Below, piece by piece: positions 12,155 through 24,602 of a stretch of 64,000 nucleotides of DNA. Made by a program: the position numbers and the translations under genes. Positions within the stretch are counted from its first letter, which is position 1. Each line of letters starts with the position of its first letter. Origin of the DNA: Homarus americanus (Eukaryota > Arthropoda > Malacostraca > Decapoda > Nephropidae); contig NW_024735503.1 in assembly GCF_018991925.1 (NCBI RefSeq), positions 2,600,907-2,664,906 on the forward strand. The letters run 5' to 3'. Below the pieces are notes generated by a model. That model ran no database searches. It saw nothing but the letters and a program-made list of their open reading frames with translations, and was not told the origin of the DNA.

Positions 12155-12970
12155 TAACGATTAACAAGGACAGGAATATGACACCAATACACAAGTATTT
12201 TGATTGGAGATTTCAGGTTATTTTCAGTTGCCACAACAGTTCTATACAAACTTTGCTCTGAGTAACAGTACACACAGATATGATTTTAGTTTTACGTTGA
12301 AGTTCTTTTCCTCCCGTTGTATAACTAGCTCGTTACTACTGGCTTCAAACTGAACGGAGACAAGTCATCAACTATTTTAGGACAGCATACGACCACTGAG
12401 CTGCTGGTAATGAGGATGGACTCTGCCTGCCTCTTAGAGTCACTTTACAGGATTTTCCACAGAATCAGTATGAAAGTGACTCTTAACTCGGCAGTAGTAT
12501 CCCAGGCACAAGAGGTGCAGGCTGTGGTTTTGATAAGTGAAAGTTCTTAAAGGAAATGAATCGCTCGGTGCTGGATATGAGAAGCTTTTAGTCGTTAACG
12601 ACAATACGAAGCACTCAAGTGCGTGCTTCTGTGTGTCCGTGTCTGTAGTCGAAAGATTATCTTTCTAAACTTTCTTACTCATATTGATTTTGGCTGTCCT
12701 ATTTACTGTACTTTTCAAAAACTATAATTTTGTAATCTCTTTATAAATGCACTTTGTTTCGTTCGCTGACGGTGGATAAGGTCAAATTTTGAGGTCAACG
12801 TTCAAACGAGTAAAATTTTTTCACGAAATGGTTCACCTTATACGCATATAAATATATATTCAGTAACAAGACAAAAGCCTTTTCTAGACAATATAATAAA
12901 TGTTGGAAAATTTATTTTTAGATACTTGTAAAATATAAAGGAAATATAAGAGTGAAGTTTCCGGGATAGA
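12155..12970. other. Intergenic, nothing recognised
   Basis: AT-rich sequence leading into a strong hairpin. No open frame of note. Confidence 0.6.
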
Positions 12971-13092
12971 ACACTCGCCAAAAAGTCCTGTCGCCTCACC
13001 GGCCTCTTCATGAACCGAGAGACGTGTGAGGTCTCTCAATCTCTGGGTTCATGAGAGGCAGGTGAGGCGACAGGACTTTTGTTGGCGAGTGT
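12971..13092. repeat. Near-perfect 52-bp hairpin (foldback)
   Basis: The left arm 12971-13022 and right arm 13040-13092 are reverse complements apart from two mismatches, one 2-nt bulge and one 1-nt bulge. The loop is 17 nt. The arms start ACACTCGCC and end GGCGAGTGT and share AAAGTCCTGTCGCCTCACC. Inside, GAGAGAC (13017-13023) and GTCTCTC (13031-13037) can form an alternative 7-bp stem with a 7-nt loop. The arms are markedly more GC-rich than the surroundings. It could be a small MITE/foldback element or a transcribed hairpin RNA. No target-site duplication is evident. Confidence 0.9.
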
Positions 13093-13228
13093 ACATCATT
13101 TTACCTCTGAACTTGACCGGAACATCACAACTTATGATCGAGTAACCATTAATGTTAATTTCTAAAAGTTTTATATATCCTATCCCTATCATCTGCCTCG
13201 TCATCGGAACCCCTGTCGTAGATTCGAA

Positions 13229-13229
13229 T

Positions 13230-13261
<32 letters not shown>
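13229..13261. repeat. (ATC)11 microsatellite
   Basis: Uninterrupted trinucleotide. It produces poly-Ile and poly-Met runs in frames that cross it. Confidence 0.97.
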
Positions 13262-16223
13262 TGTCTGTTATGTCTTTCAAAATCTCTACACTAATGTTGT
13301 CTTGGTTCTGTGGATCTTCATACCAAACAGATTCTCAGTGGTTGCGCGTACGGCAAGTTTGATGCTTCTTGCATTTTGCCACACATACGTAATAATCTTC
13401 CTAGTCACGTTAGTTCGGTTCTTCCTCATCCATCAATGTTTCTCACCCAGGTGTTTCACGTCAACAGAGAGGGAGAGACAGAGAGAGGGAGAGCTTGGAG
13501 GATGGATGGGCTATGGTGATGAATGGACTGTTGCAAAACTAGAAAATATACGAAGGAAAGAGTAGGTGTTATTCTGAACATATCTGGGAAGTTGGGAAAT
13601 TGTTGATAGAGAGAGACGTTGTTTCGTGGCCTGTCTTGTCTGTGGACGTAAAAAGAATTTAAAATAGACTTGTTAGTGGTACTAACTTGATTGCGTGAGA
13701 TAATTAGTGCTTGAGTTTTGGGAAGAGTCATACGTGTAACATACGAAATGTGGCTAAAATTTGGAACTTTAGTAAAAATCCGTATTGGTTTTTGAAGTGA
13801 TGTGGAGGAAAGTCTGCAGAGTGATGCATGATGAACGTCAAATTATGTACAAATTAGTATTGTTCGTATTGGTAGTCTTTTGAGGGGGGGGACGAATGGT
13901 TCATAAAACAAACTCACAAATTGAAGCTTGCATTAAGCAGTTGTCCAAGTGATCCACCACTGTGCAGGAACATACAACTGGTTTAAGAGTTAAGGGAAGC
14001 AGAAAGGTTATATGAGGGAAGTTTGCCAAGAACAACATAATACAAAACTTTGCCAAGTGCTTTGGATCTGTCTGAGAAAACAAGATAATATTTACAAAAC
14101 ATGTGAAGCGTAAAGTCATACTAACAAGAGTTGGGTACGATGCGACCTGTTGTGAAACCCCCAAGAGGAAACCTAAACTATGAGCCAGAGATAAGTTTGT
14201 TCTCTCCAAGGAATCAGAGAAGTGGGATTGTTTATGATTCTTGATGTTACTTTAGAGCTGACGGAGGTAAGGGATGCGGCCTGATACTGTATGGGGAAAA
14301 AGGATTTCCCTTTTTGGATGAGTTTTATAAGTGACAAAACCCAGGATGTAAGGAAGATGTTGGAAGGCAAAATAAAGCTATTGGTTGAGTGAAAACCTGA
14401 CCTGTGAAGAGAAGTAATCCATTTGGAATATATCTATATCAAAACAGTCATTTATATTTAAACCTTAACTCTTTAGGGAAAGTTTATATCGATCACAATA
14501 ATGCATAGTTCACAGAATAACAGACCAGCATAACACGTGATAAGTACTGTCAGGTTAATGGCTGGAAAATGATAAATACTTCTGTGGCAAGATGACTCAG
14601 TAACTCGCTGTCGCAGTATAGAGTTACTGGAACTATTGTTGTTATAATGTTATTACTCCGCTTCAACAACAAAGGTCTTTAAGGCGCGTACCAAGGTTTG
14701 TAATACACTAGTCCAACAACAACAAAAATCATGAGATAAAACTGTTAGCTAACTGAGGCGGGTGAAGACAGCTCAATCTCGCCCCACTGAGTCATCACAG
14801 GACACCTATTCCTGGTGTGCGTCAGCGGCGGCCCCCGTGGCCTGGTAAACACTCGAGTAAATTCACTTTATCCAGGTGACTCGTCTGCTGTACCTGTACC
14901 ATTCTCCCAGACTGTACTGTACCTCGATTCCCTGAGATACACTAATATCAAACTGGAAGTCTGGTAGTTATATTATTAGCTTAGTTCACTCTAAAATATT
15001 TTGATATCAGTAGAGCAACACATTGTTATTTATATAAAGCAATATTAAAGTATAATACAGTAAATGAACCAAAGAATATAGAACTATATTTCACAATGTT
15101 ACGTGGATCTGTAGGTCTTTCCAATACAGTATTGGTCAAGAAATAGGTATCATCTAATGTGAAACTCTCTGAGTGTGTGTAAATTTAACTTAAATAAATC
15201 GGATAGTCTCCATCTTGTGATGCAAAATAATGCTATAATTCTCTTGGTACGAGCCGCTTCGTCAATTTTGGCGGGGTTTGCACCAAACGTTTCACAGGTA
15301 ATCCTGGTTACAAGCTGATTAAACTTTACAAGTTTGGTGAAAATCCACAAATCCGTTCGAGTTATTTTGGGGACAGACATACAGGACTGATATCAATACC
15401 CTTCCCTACAGTTGTTGGCTGGGTAGTAAAAATATTATGCACAAAAAGGTTTCGTATAAATAAAGTTTGAACCCATACACGAGGAATGTAAGTTAGTAGG
15501 AAGTGCAGATTACTTATGCAAATGAGAATACATCTCGGGAGTATAATGAAGACCTTAGAGAAGAAAATGTTCTGAAAATTTACTGAGTAAGATTATGAGG
15601 ATAGAAAGGAGACGTCCTCATGAAAAGTCATCTGGGCAGTAGTTGAGGAACGTGAGTGTGACTATTTTACATATGTGTGCCAAGTGTTAGTGATGTAGCG
15701 GTTAAAAACACTGATAGAATTGAAGGATCCTTTTTACCGAATGTCCTCGGGTCCCTAAATAAGGAGCGTGTGGCTTTAAGCATATTGAAACAAAATAAAT
15801 GGAGGAGTATGTACAGTATCTCAAAAAAGCATCTCCACACTGTGTGAAACATTATGAGACCACGGATGATAGATATCGGGATGTGCCCGTTCCTGATCTG
15901 TGTAGCTTAACATAAGTATTGCAATATCTATTTATTTCGGTGTAATTAATATGATGTTCGGTTACCAAATGTTGTAGGATCAATGCGGGAGAGGCAAGCT
16001 TCCCAACCCTCCCGGGCGGCATGAGTTGCAGTTAGCATTTCGGAAGTCAACGGACCCATCGTACAGATACTTTTTTGTGATACTGTACAGTACATAAGGA
16101 GACCTGTAGCACCTGACTTGTGGAAGCTTAAACCATTCAGATTCCACACAGCTTAGTTCTTTGTGATATATTAAAGCTTTATGAAATGACTGTGATATGA
16201 GAAATATGTGATAAGTGTTGTTT
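13262..16223. other. Intergenic, nothing firm
   Basis: Contains a purine-rich patch near 13467-13500 and several open frames of 60-137 codons without motifs. At about 15275-15345 CACCAAAC and GTTTGGTG form an 8-bp inverted pair inside a moderately GC-rich block. I cannot assign it. Confidence 0.5.
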
Positions 16224-16243
16224 GATGTGTGTGTGTGTGTGTG
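16224..16243. repeat. (GT)n short microsatellite
   Basis: GTGTGT run of about 9 units, with a nearby A/T-rich flank. Confidence 0.9.
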
Positions 16244-16457
16244 ATTGAGCTGTGAAGAGAATTATGGGGTGTGATTTAGGTAATGTGAAGTGTATCAAGT
16301 AAACATAATTTTTTCTTATGATATTTGAGAATATCGTCCCAAAATATTGTAGGATTTCCCTTGGTATTGAGGTATAATTATGCTGTTTTATAAAATGATG
16401 TTTCAAAAAGCAATGAGTATTTTTTTCTGGCAAAGGTTCAGCTTAGTTTTGCAGTCT

Positions 16458-16486
16458 TATCATTATTATTATTATTATTATTATTT
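16458..16486. repeat. (ATT)n microsatellite
   Basis: About nine uninterrupted ATT units preceded by ATC. Confidence 0.95.
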
Positions 16487-17154
16487 TAAAGAGATCTTCG
16501 TTGGCATGTTTGCTTTAATGCTTAGAAAGGAAATCTGGTGGAGGCGGAACAATAAAACATGAAAAAAAAGAAAAGAATGAGTGACGACACCTACCTAAAA
16601 CAACACTCAACTGACAGCCTCGTGAATCATATGAAAAGGTTGTTTATATTAAAGTTTTGCGAATGTATTAAATTTGGATCGGTTAAAGTAGATAATAAAT
16701 TTCATATTGAATTATATATAAAGAATACTAAGCTTTACGTTTTATTATATATCAGTGTGGGGGGGGGGGGCATGTATTTATGGTCTAATAGTTAAAGTTT
16801 GTCGATCAACAAGTAATTAATAAAGGCGTTTTTCTGCCAGGTGAGGGAAACTTGCTAGTATTTTTCGACTTATGCTGACCGAGATTAATGAGTCTTTTCC
16901 TCAAGGAACACAATTAAGCTGAAATTAGGCAAGCTTTCTATAGCCATTTTAGTGATTAATTATAATGAAAATCCTACTTACAAAATTATAAAATGATGAT
17001 CATCGAGATTTGAGGAACAAGAAGCTGACTGTACAGCCCATTCAGTGTTTGTCACCAGGGATTAGTTGACTTTTAGTCGGTGAAACACTGGATGTAAGTA
17101 ATTGTTACAGTTAACACTTAAGTAACTCGAACGTATAAATCTCTTAATTATTAA
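16487..17154. other. Intergenic, nothing recognised
   Basis: AT-rich sequence with a homopolymer run of about 12 G near 16757-16770. No gene signature. Confidence 0.6.
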
Positions 17155-17187
17155 CTGCGTGCGTGCGTGCGTGCGTGAGTGCGTGAC
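17155..17187. repeat. (GCGT)n microsatellite
   Basis: About seven units, with one GAGT interruption near the end. Confidence 0.95.
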
Positions 17188-17799
17188 AATCTTCTCATCT
17201 CCCCATCATCATCATCTGCGCCTCCTAGTGTCGTCACCCTGTAGTAGTTGGACCCCGCATGCCTTTTACGCCTTCTGAGACACTCCTGAAAGCCTTCCCA
17301 TGTGCCTGAAAGAGATGAAAGCTTTTATGCGATGAAATTTTGAACCTTCGTGTATTGAGACTCAAATTTTTGTCGCAAATATAAATGGAAAACTGTAATG
17401 TAACAATAGTTTCTGAGCACACTCCTTCTTTGCCTCAGTAATGTCTTTTTTCTGTAACTTTTTATAGTTGGGTTGTCTTCTGAAATAATTATTCTCATAC
17501 AATTGATATCCATTGAGTTTATTGTAAAATTAAGAAAGGGAATTTTGCACTTTTCCTCCAGCTCTCTCCCGCTCCTGGTGCAAGGTGGTCGGATTTAAGA
17601 TCAACAGAAACTTTCCCTTGTTCGTTTTCTCTACCTGCTGTAACAGATGAGTCCTACTACGGTGTTCCCCTTCTGCCACGAGGCCAAAAGGTTACCATCT
17701 GGTTTAACAGTGTCGTTTCATGTGGCCCATCGTCAACTCGTCTATCCTAATAGACCACTCGACACCATATTCTAATACGAACGCATGCACGTACGCGCA

Positions 17800-17801
<2 letters not shown>
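17188..17801. other. Intergenic, nothing recognised
   Basis: No repeat or coding evidence. The short minus-strand frames at 17234-17513 lack motifs. Confidence 0.6.
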
Positions 17802-17836
<35 letters not shown>

Positions 17837-17840
17837 ACAC
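17802..17840. repeat. (CA)n microsatellite
   Basis: About 19 CA units, with one ATA interruption near 17831. Confidence 0.96.
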
Positions 17841-18849
17841 CTACCTCACCTTCAGGTAGACATAATTATTGTGTCTTGGTCACAGTTTCACCGCTCCCCC
17901 GTAACACGCAACACGCTGTGACCTTCATGGTCGCCTATTTACGGTGTCTGTTGTAGTCTTTAGGACCCTCGTCTATTTTGTGTCTTGTTGATTAGTATCA
18001 GATAAGAGCTCTTCCGTTTTTTGCTGGAGCGAGATGAGACCTCTCCAAGCGATGAGGATCAGTCCATTCGCCTTTACAGCTCCTACACTTATCATGATTA
18101 AGAATGCAAGAGATATTTTCAGGATTAACAAGGATATATATGACTTTTGTATTTTTATCAGAAGATCGAGATTCTTTAAACCACAAGCTTTATCAGGCAT
18201 GACTGTGCATTTTTCTTTATCAGGAGAAGCCTTAATATTGAGGACAGATTAGAACACGAGTTACACATTCACCTTAAATGTGGCCTCTGGAGATATTTGC
18301 AATTTCTAAACGTGAGCTTCTTAATTCTTAAGTACAGACGAGTGGAAGCGCACGACTAAGTTACGATGAAGTGAACATTTCATCAGGGAAATTCAAAGCT
18401 GAAACTTACGTGACAAACAAAGATACATATGGTCTAATGATGCCTCTCGTGCCCCCGTTACCATCGATACTTTGAACAGCATAGATAACAGAAAAAAATA
18501 TTTATCTCGGCCAGCATACATCGTGTGAGTTACTTGTGCACTTAACATCAGCGTCTGTTGAGTGTGTTAAAGATGACAGACTTAGCGACAAGAAGCTGGT
18601 GAAAAGTATTAAGGTGGCGAAGCTCAGCAGAGGCAGCTAGTAAGTGTGTCACACCTGAGAGATTCAGGGAGACTGGTGCCACGTAGAGCTGATAAGGCTG
18701 CAGAACAAGAGCGTGTGGGAAGGATGACACATAAAGAACACTGAGAGTAAAACTTTGTGGCACAACACGGGATAAAACTCCATGGATATCCCCCCGACAC
18801 CCACTACTTCCCAAGCCCAAACCTCGCCACCCCTACGCCCCCAATATGC
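17841..18849. other. Intergenic, nothing firm
   Basis: Both strands have open frames of about 70 codons at 17973-18252. The minus-strand product is hydrophobic (two possible membrane segments) but has no family signature. No promoter or splice support. Confidence 0.5.
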
Positions 18850-19210
18850 CACCACCGCCTCCATCATACCACCCCCTACCACCGCCCCCATCGTGCCACC
18901 CCACCGCCCCCATCGTGCCACCCTCGCCACCCTCCATACCGCCCCATCGTGCGCCCGTGCCATCCATACCGCCCCATCATCGCCACCCTCCATACCGCCC
19001 CCATCGTGCCACCATCACCGCCCCCAACCCTCATTACCGCCCCATCGTGCCACCTCGCCCCATCACCCTCCATTCCCATCCATACTCGTGTCCCACCCTC
19101 CATACCGCCCCAATGTCCCACCATCCATACCCTCGCCCCATCGTGCCATCCATACCGTGCCCCCATACTGATTAGTGCTTCGTGCCACCCTCCATACCGC
19201 CCCCATTGTG
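18850..19210. repeat. Degenerate minisatellite, CCATACCGCCCCATCGTGCC unit
   Basis: Roughly fourteen units of about 24-28 bp built from CCATACCGCCCC, CATCGTGCCACC and CACCCTC. It is C-rich and very low in T. Frames open on both strands (109-244 codons) are repeat translations with no composition expected of a protein. Confidence 0.92.
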
Positions 19211-19229
19211 CCACTCGTGCTACTTATTG

Positions 19230-19370
19230 GCAGTCCTCAACTGATGCCAAAGTTGAAGTCGCTAAGTATTGTCAGAGACACAACAGGTACAATTTTACCG
19301 GAGAAACTTCGTCTGGTAGTAACAAAAATACTAAAGCAGCTTTTAATTTTTACCCAGCATTAAGGGAGGC
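19230..19370 (+). pseudogene. Possible BEL/Pao-type gag fragment
   Basis: One plus frame reads LKSLSIVRDTTGTILPEKLR then LVVTK and stops about 11 codons later. This resembles the gag region of BEL/Pao LTR retrotransposons, where a LxxLGVxxxTYGxLLxPxLxEKLPxxLRLLISR pattern is common. The match is by eye and short, and no integrase, protease or LTR is visible. It may be chance. Treat it as a lead only. Confidence 0.3.
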
Positions 19371-21746
19371 AGCGAAGGGTCTGAGAAGTATAATTAATTT
19401 AATCCTTCATTTATCAAGTTTCCTTTTATATGTCTTTTCACAATCATATTTCTTTCCCAAGACATTGGGAACAAAGTCACATGTCTCGTGATTGATTTAT
19501 TCTTTATTTTGTATAGGAGTCGAAAAAGTCACGATGTAAGAGTCGTTTACAGACCCCAGTTAGAACTGTCGTCACTCACTGAGACTTCCCATAAAATATG
19601 ACCTTTGGCAGACATGTGTGCGATTAAATAATTCCACTCTACTGGTTTAATCAACATTTATATTTTCATTCTTGTTTCTTCTGGTAAATCATATGACTCC
19701 CGTCGATACGGTTGTAACATGTACTGTAAGTTATTATACAGATAGAAATGTATGGAATATATTGTTATTTACGAGTCATACGCCGTGAACGTGGGCCTTT
19801 GGATGTCAAGTATAATTAAATAACATCAACAGTCAAATCATTTTAAAGAATATAATTCATCTAAGGTGTTGAATGTTATGAGGGTGAACACACATCACTC
19901 ACTGACCATTGAGGATCAGGCGGTGAATAACTGGAGAAGTTCTTTGTCTTAAACCTGGCCATCTATCTTTACCTCGCTGTTTGTTTCTCTGATTTCTCTC
20001 CCCTTGGAAGTTTGATCTTGTCTTTCTTGTTAGCGCTACTAGTATTTGCACAACTGTGTACATAAATTAGGAAAAAGAAAACTCATTCGCTAGATTCAAC
20101 ATTTTGCTCTATTTTCCTCTTTGATAGTCTGGCTTTACGCACCTAATGGAAAATTGCAGAAATGAAAAATCGTCAAATTTGCAGAACGAATTTTGAAGCG
20201 AAGCTTTTCTGCCGGAGGTTTACCCCTGCTGAATATTAGATAAGAGTGAACACCTCTTTCCCTGCCTATGTTACAGTGAGGGGTTGCCTGCCTGAGGCTG
20301 CTGCCGGCCATGTCTGTCTCTTTCACTTGATGGAATAGCAATACTAAGTTCATCACATTTGCTGGAGTACACAGTAACTTCACTAGTGTCATCACATCTT
20401 TACTTGTTAACACTGTAGTCCTGATAGACATTCATGGTAAACTACAACGTCTTGTATGGTATGAAGAATTACATATTGTACCATTAAAACACTAACTGAC
20501 TACATTTCCTATAATTTTAATAATATACAAATAATAACTAGATTTCTTGGACAAAAACTAGTATTGTGTTAATGATAAAAAAATCCTACGGCTCTGAAAC
20601 AAACGGCATGAACACATTTCTCTCTTGTTTCCCTTGAAATATTGTCACAGAAGCTAAGCTACTTAGAGAACATAAATTAACGTATATTTCTGACTTTCTT
20701 TAGTTTTACATTTTGCGTCGTTATTTGTAAACCTGTAGAGTAGAGTAGTTCTTTCTGTTCGCGTATAAGATATTTTAAGTTGGCTCGTCTGGCTCAACCG
20801 CATCCAGATTGTTTATTGATACGAAAATATCCACGAAAAGTTTTTATTTTTTACTATTATAAACAAGAAAAGCAGAGAACCGAGGCTGGAATAAGATTGA
20901 TTTTCGTGTTCTTAGTTTTTATCAGAGATCAAACTTGAAGTTGAAACGAAGGTACAAACTCTATCCATGTTTATCCGGTGCAAGCGGCTGTGTGGGATTC
21001 ATTTATGCACTTCACACCAGAGTGTTCAAGTTCAAACAGAATAGCAAGCATCCTTACCATTCTCTCTCTCAGTTCTGAACATTTTATGGACTTTAATTTT
21101 TACCCTAAGTACCAAAATAAAAGGCTGAATGTAAATAGGCACATATAAGAAATTTACCTTTTTTGAATGGCTGTTGGAAAGAAATTATGTACAACCTCGA
21201 AGAGAAGTAATAGTGTACAAACTGGAAGGGAAAATAATTGAGTACCACCTCGAAGAGATTGTTCGGCACAAAGCGGGTGTTGCTAATTTCTTTTAATTTT
21301 TGTGCAGTGAAAAAAAAAAGAGGTGATCAAGCCCAGAAAAAAAGTGAAACTCGGGGTATGAACCAAAATCCTCGACGAGATCCTGTATCAGAGAGATAAC
21401 ATGATGTCTGTTTAAGGGAGACATTACTGCACATATATATACTTGGTGAGTCTATAGTTGTGACAATAATCATATCTGGAGTACAAACATTGCACACAAA
21501 AGACATTATACAAACAATAGAACATTAATTACAGCTTTCTGCATATCTAACGAAACCAAAACAAACCCAGATTATTAAACTTAACCAAATTTAATGATTT
21601 TAGCGGAAATAAGAATTTTGAAAGACGTTTACATTCTGTCTTTTCCAGGTACAGTTCAATAATACCTTAGAAAACACAACATTGAGAGGAATTGGTAGAT
21701 GCAGGTGGAACATGGCCTTGTAGAAAAGAATTTGGGTGTGATGTTG
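19371..21746. other. Intergenic, nothing recognised
   Basis: AT-rich unique sequence. There is a small direct pair, TACAACCTCGAAGAG at about 21189 and TACCACCTCGAAGAG at about 21243. No gene signature. Confidence 0.6.
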
Positions 21747-21775
21747 GAGGGAGGGAGGGAGGGAGGGAGGGAGTG
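21747..21775. repeat. (GGGA)n microsatellite
   Basis: About seven GGAG/GGGA units followed by a further 60 bp of purine-rich sequence. G-runs of three at regular spacing could form a G-quadruplex. Confidence 0.95.
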
Positions 21776-22575
21776 TAAAGGGGAAGGATGGGAGTGGGAG
21801 TGAGGGAGGGTAGGAGGAGCCTGAGTTATGTGGGACCTGAGTAATGGACGCAGGAACTTTTGTTGGTCATGATTAATGATGACTGGGTCGAGATTGCAAA
21901 TGAATACGAGAGTGTTGGTTGCTTGCTTCCACCATAATGATCCACCGTTAGCGTCGCATTAGTCTGTTGGTCTCCATTGTGGCTGGTTGAGAGAAAGACT
22001 ACATGGATGTGTTACCCAGAGACCCACTTTGTTATCTTCCCTCCACATCCTTTACATTATGTTGTGGTGACGTACGTTAGGTTGTTTGTCGTGGCCGGGA
22101 GGAGAGGGAAACTCTGTTGACTAATGTACTGTATGTGCCAACAGTCGGACACAGGCACTGTACTACAACATAATTATTCACGGAGATTAATGGATTCCGT
22201 AAGTGTGTTTGTGGAGACCATTCATGAATTTTAAGTTACTTGCCCGTAAATGTTTACTCCTGGGTAGAGGAGTGGAATGGGTGAGGTCGAGAGGTGTTCT
22301 CACGATGGTCAATTTATTTATAGACCCAAGACAAGAAAATGGTTCTGATGATTACGGCAACACGAATTCTTCACATTTTAGGTGTTATAGAGAGCTTCCC
22401 AGAGGTGACTCTACACTGCGTCAACAGTATTAAGAATCAGTCGCGAAAGAAACCGCTTACAGAAGCTGACACATCTACTTTTACCTGTAATCTGTGTATT
22501 CAGTCTTTAGGGAACCTCGATGGATAGCCGACTTAGACGCCTTCAATAACTAAAAGCTTCTTTTTACAATATTAT
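21776..22575. other. Intergenic, nothing recognised
   Basis: Includes a G-rich shoulder of the preceding repeat and two overlapping frames at 22203-22527 without motifs. Ends with ATTAT (22571-22575), a candidate target-site duplication of the next element. Confidence 0.6.
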
Positions 22576-22998
22576 GAATTCTCTATTTAGTCGAGCTAAA
22601 ATGATCCTCCAATTCCATTTTGTGTAGAAAAGGAGGATGAATTGATAATGATTAAAAGAATCAAGATATAACGCATGAAGTAATATTGTTTCTTTTAATC
22701 CGTCAAACTAAATGAAAAGTTAAATTTTGTAGTCTGTGCCTGGAGTCTGTCACTAGGGCAGGAAGACGATCACTTACCAGAAAGTCGTCGCAATATCCTC
22801 AGAACCGAATATTTTTCTTTTAAATAAAATGACTTGATTATTTCTCTCTCAACACAGTACAGGGACATGTCAGGTCAAGAGAGAGCTGCCACAGAAGTAG
22901 TATAACCTACTTACTATTTACCATTATCAATTCATCCTTTTTTTCTACACCTAATGGAATTGGAGGATCATTTCAGCTTAACTAAATAAAGAAATCCT
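22576..22998. mobile_element. Foldback/MITE-like element with long terminal inverted repeats
   Basis: The left terminus 22576-22650 and right terminus 22921-22998 are inverted copies with about 85-90 percent identity by eye, sharing AAATGATCCTCCAATTCCAT and GGATGAATTGATAATG. A second, nested inverted repeat lies just inside the left arm: GATTAAAAGAA (22650-22660) against TTCTTTTAATC (22690-22700). ATTAT flanks the element at 22571-22575 and 22999-23003, a candidate 5-bp target-site duplication. The interior of about 270 bp has no open frame, so it is non-autonomous. I do not recognise the superfamily. Confidence 0.85.
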
Positions 22999-23003
22999 AT
23001 TAT

Positions 23004-23570
23004 ATCCAAACTCATAAAAAAGAAAATTGCTCCGCTCCAATCCACTTCCAGGGCAGCGTCTGTGTGACCCCCCGTCAAGAAGAAGAAGAAGAATTATATA
23101 AAGAAAAAAAATGGAAAGATGTGTTGACAACTTTTGGCGTAGGACCAGACACAAGTTCATTTAAGGAATGGGTTTCTACAATAGTTTCCCATCTAACACC
23201 TGTAGTTACCATCGCCTATTGCACCACCACCACAGAATGAGGACTTCACCCGAGTATGAAAACAGGTTGTTGACGTCGGGGACTCATGCGTTTAATGACA
23301 TAATCCTTGCCAATAACATCATACTATATGGGTCCTACTGTACTATCCAGGGTTGTAAATATATTATAACTACACGCTTCACAGGGTACATGAGGTGCCT
23401 TCAAGAGTGCTCCGTCCCTCACTAAGCTCAGCCATATAAGAAAAAATATTTATTCTTTACTTAGTATCAGTATTTTTCTGGCTGAATAAACTGTTTCAAT
23501 TTCAATTTTGATTAGTGTAATCAAGGTAATGTATAAACTTCCATATACCATCATACACACCTGAAGCCAG
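23004..23570. other. Intergenic, nothing recognised
   Basis: Contains a short (AAG)5 run near 23079-23094 and an open frame of 85 codons (23168-23425 +) with no recognised motif. Confidence 0.6.
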
Positions 23571-23619
<49 letters not shown>

Positions 23620-23632
23620 ACACACACACACA
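23571..23632. repeat. (CA)n microsatellite
   Basis: About 30 CA units, with one ATA interruption near 23613. Confidence 0.97.
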
Positions 23633-23889
23633 ATATGTAGGTTGTGGCTCTGACCTACTTCGTGTTTTATGGCGCTAATTAACAATCTTTCCCTTATTAA
23701 AGAAAATGATAAATTACGTTGCAGATCTCCATTAATTCTGATGATAAACATTACAAGTCATAACGAGGTGTTTTATATACGTGTTGTTGTAGTCAGACTC
23801 CCCTCCATGGCTTCCTTAATAACTCCTACTGTGCTGTCTGACTCACATACGTTAATCCTCTGGGAGTCTTCTTAAACCTTATTCTTTGT

Positions 23890-24180
23890 CATCCTTACTT
23901 CCACTCTTCCTACCCCTGCCTCCCTCTTCTTTATCGTTCACCACCCTTTGTTTCCTCCTCTTTCACTACCCCCTGCCTTCTCATTCCTCCTCCCTCGCTA
24001 TGCCTGCTACCTTCTTCCTCCTCCACTACCCCTGCCTCCCCCAACCATCTCCCTCACTACCCCTACCTCCCCCAACCATCTCTCTCACTACCCCTGCCTC
24101 CCCCCCAACCATCTCCCCTCCACCCTGCCTGCCTCCCCTCCTCTCTCCCTCACTACCCTGTCTCCTTCCCCCTGCCACCT
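23890..24180. repeat. Pyrimidine-rich minisatellite, about 31 bp unit
   Basis: CTACCCCTGCCTCCCCCAAC plus CATCTCCCTCA units are clear from about 24024 to 24165 (four to five copies). The upstream flank is degenerate C/T-rich. Frames through it are Pro/Ser/Leu-rich artefacts. Confidence 0.9.
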
Positions 24181-24478
24181 TTAGGAGTGAGTACCCGGAT
24201 GTTTCTAGGAAAATGGCATTACCCCTTCCTGTTTTCAAGTTAATTTCACTGTGTAACTTTGGTATGGTGGCGTTTGGTCAGGCAAGCAGAGAAATGTTTA
24301 CTATTTGAGCGTGCGAGTGAGGGTAATTTTCTTGGTGGTTGGAGTATAATATCGGACATGTACACGACTAGAGGGAGGTTATTAAATATTCTATCTATAT
24401 TATGTAATGTTAGGGAGTGTATTGTATATGATAAAAATGTTAAATAATGAAATGATTTAACTATTTAACCCTTTGGCG

Positions 24479-24602
24479 GATTAAAGAGTTGAATCATCGT
24501 TCTCAAAGTTTTAAACCATCGCTATCAAAGTGTTAAACATCGTCCTAAGAGGGTTAAACCATCGCTATCAAAGGGTTAAACATCGTCCTAAGAGAGTTAA
24601 AG
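24479..24602. repeat. Minisatellite, 21-bp units alternating in pairs
   Basis: Units of the form GGTTAAACCATCGCTATCAAA and GGTTAAACATCGTCCTAAGAG alternate, making a roughly 42-bp composite repeat present about three times. Confidence 0.93.

Noticed and set aside
15150..15380. 76-codon minus frame with balanced composition
   Set aside because: No family motif, and the sequence contains short inverted pairs (CACCAAAC/GTTTGGTG) more like noncoding repeat than a gene.
18757..19491. 244-codon plus frame
   Set aside because: Most of it is translation of a C-rich minisatellite. Only the last part (19230-19370) has any possible protein resemblance, and in another frame.
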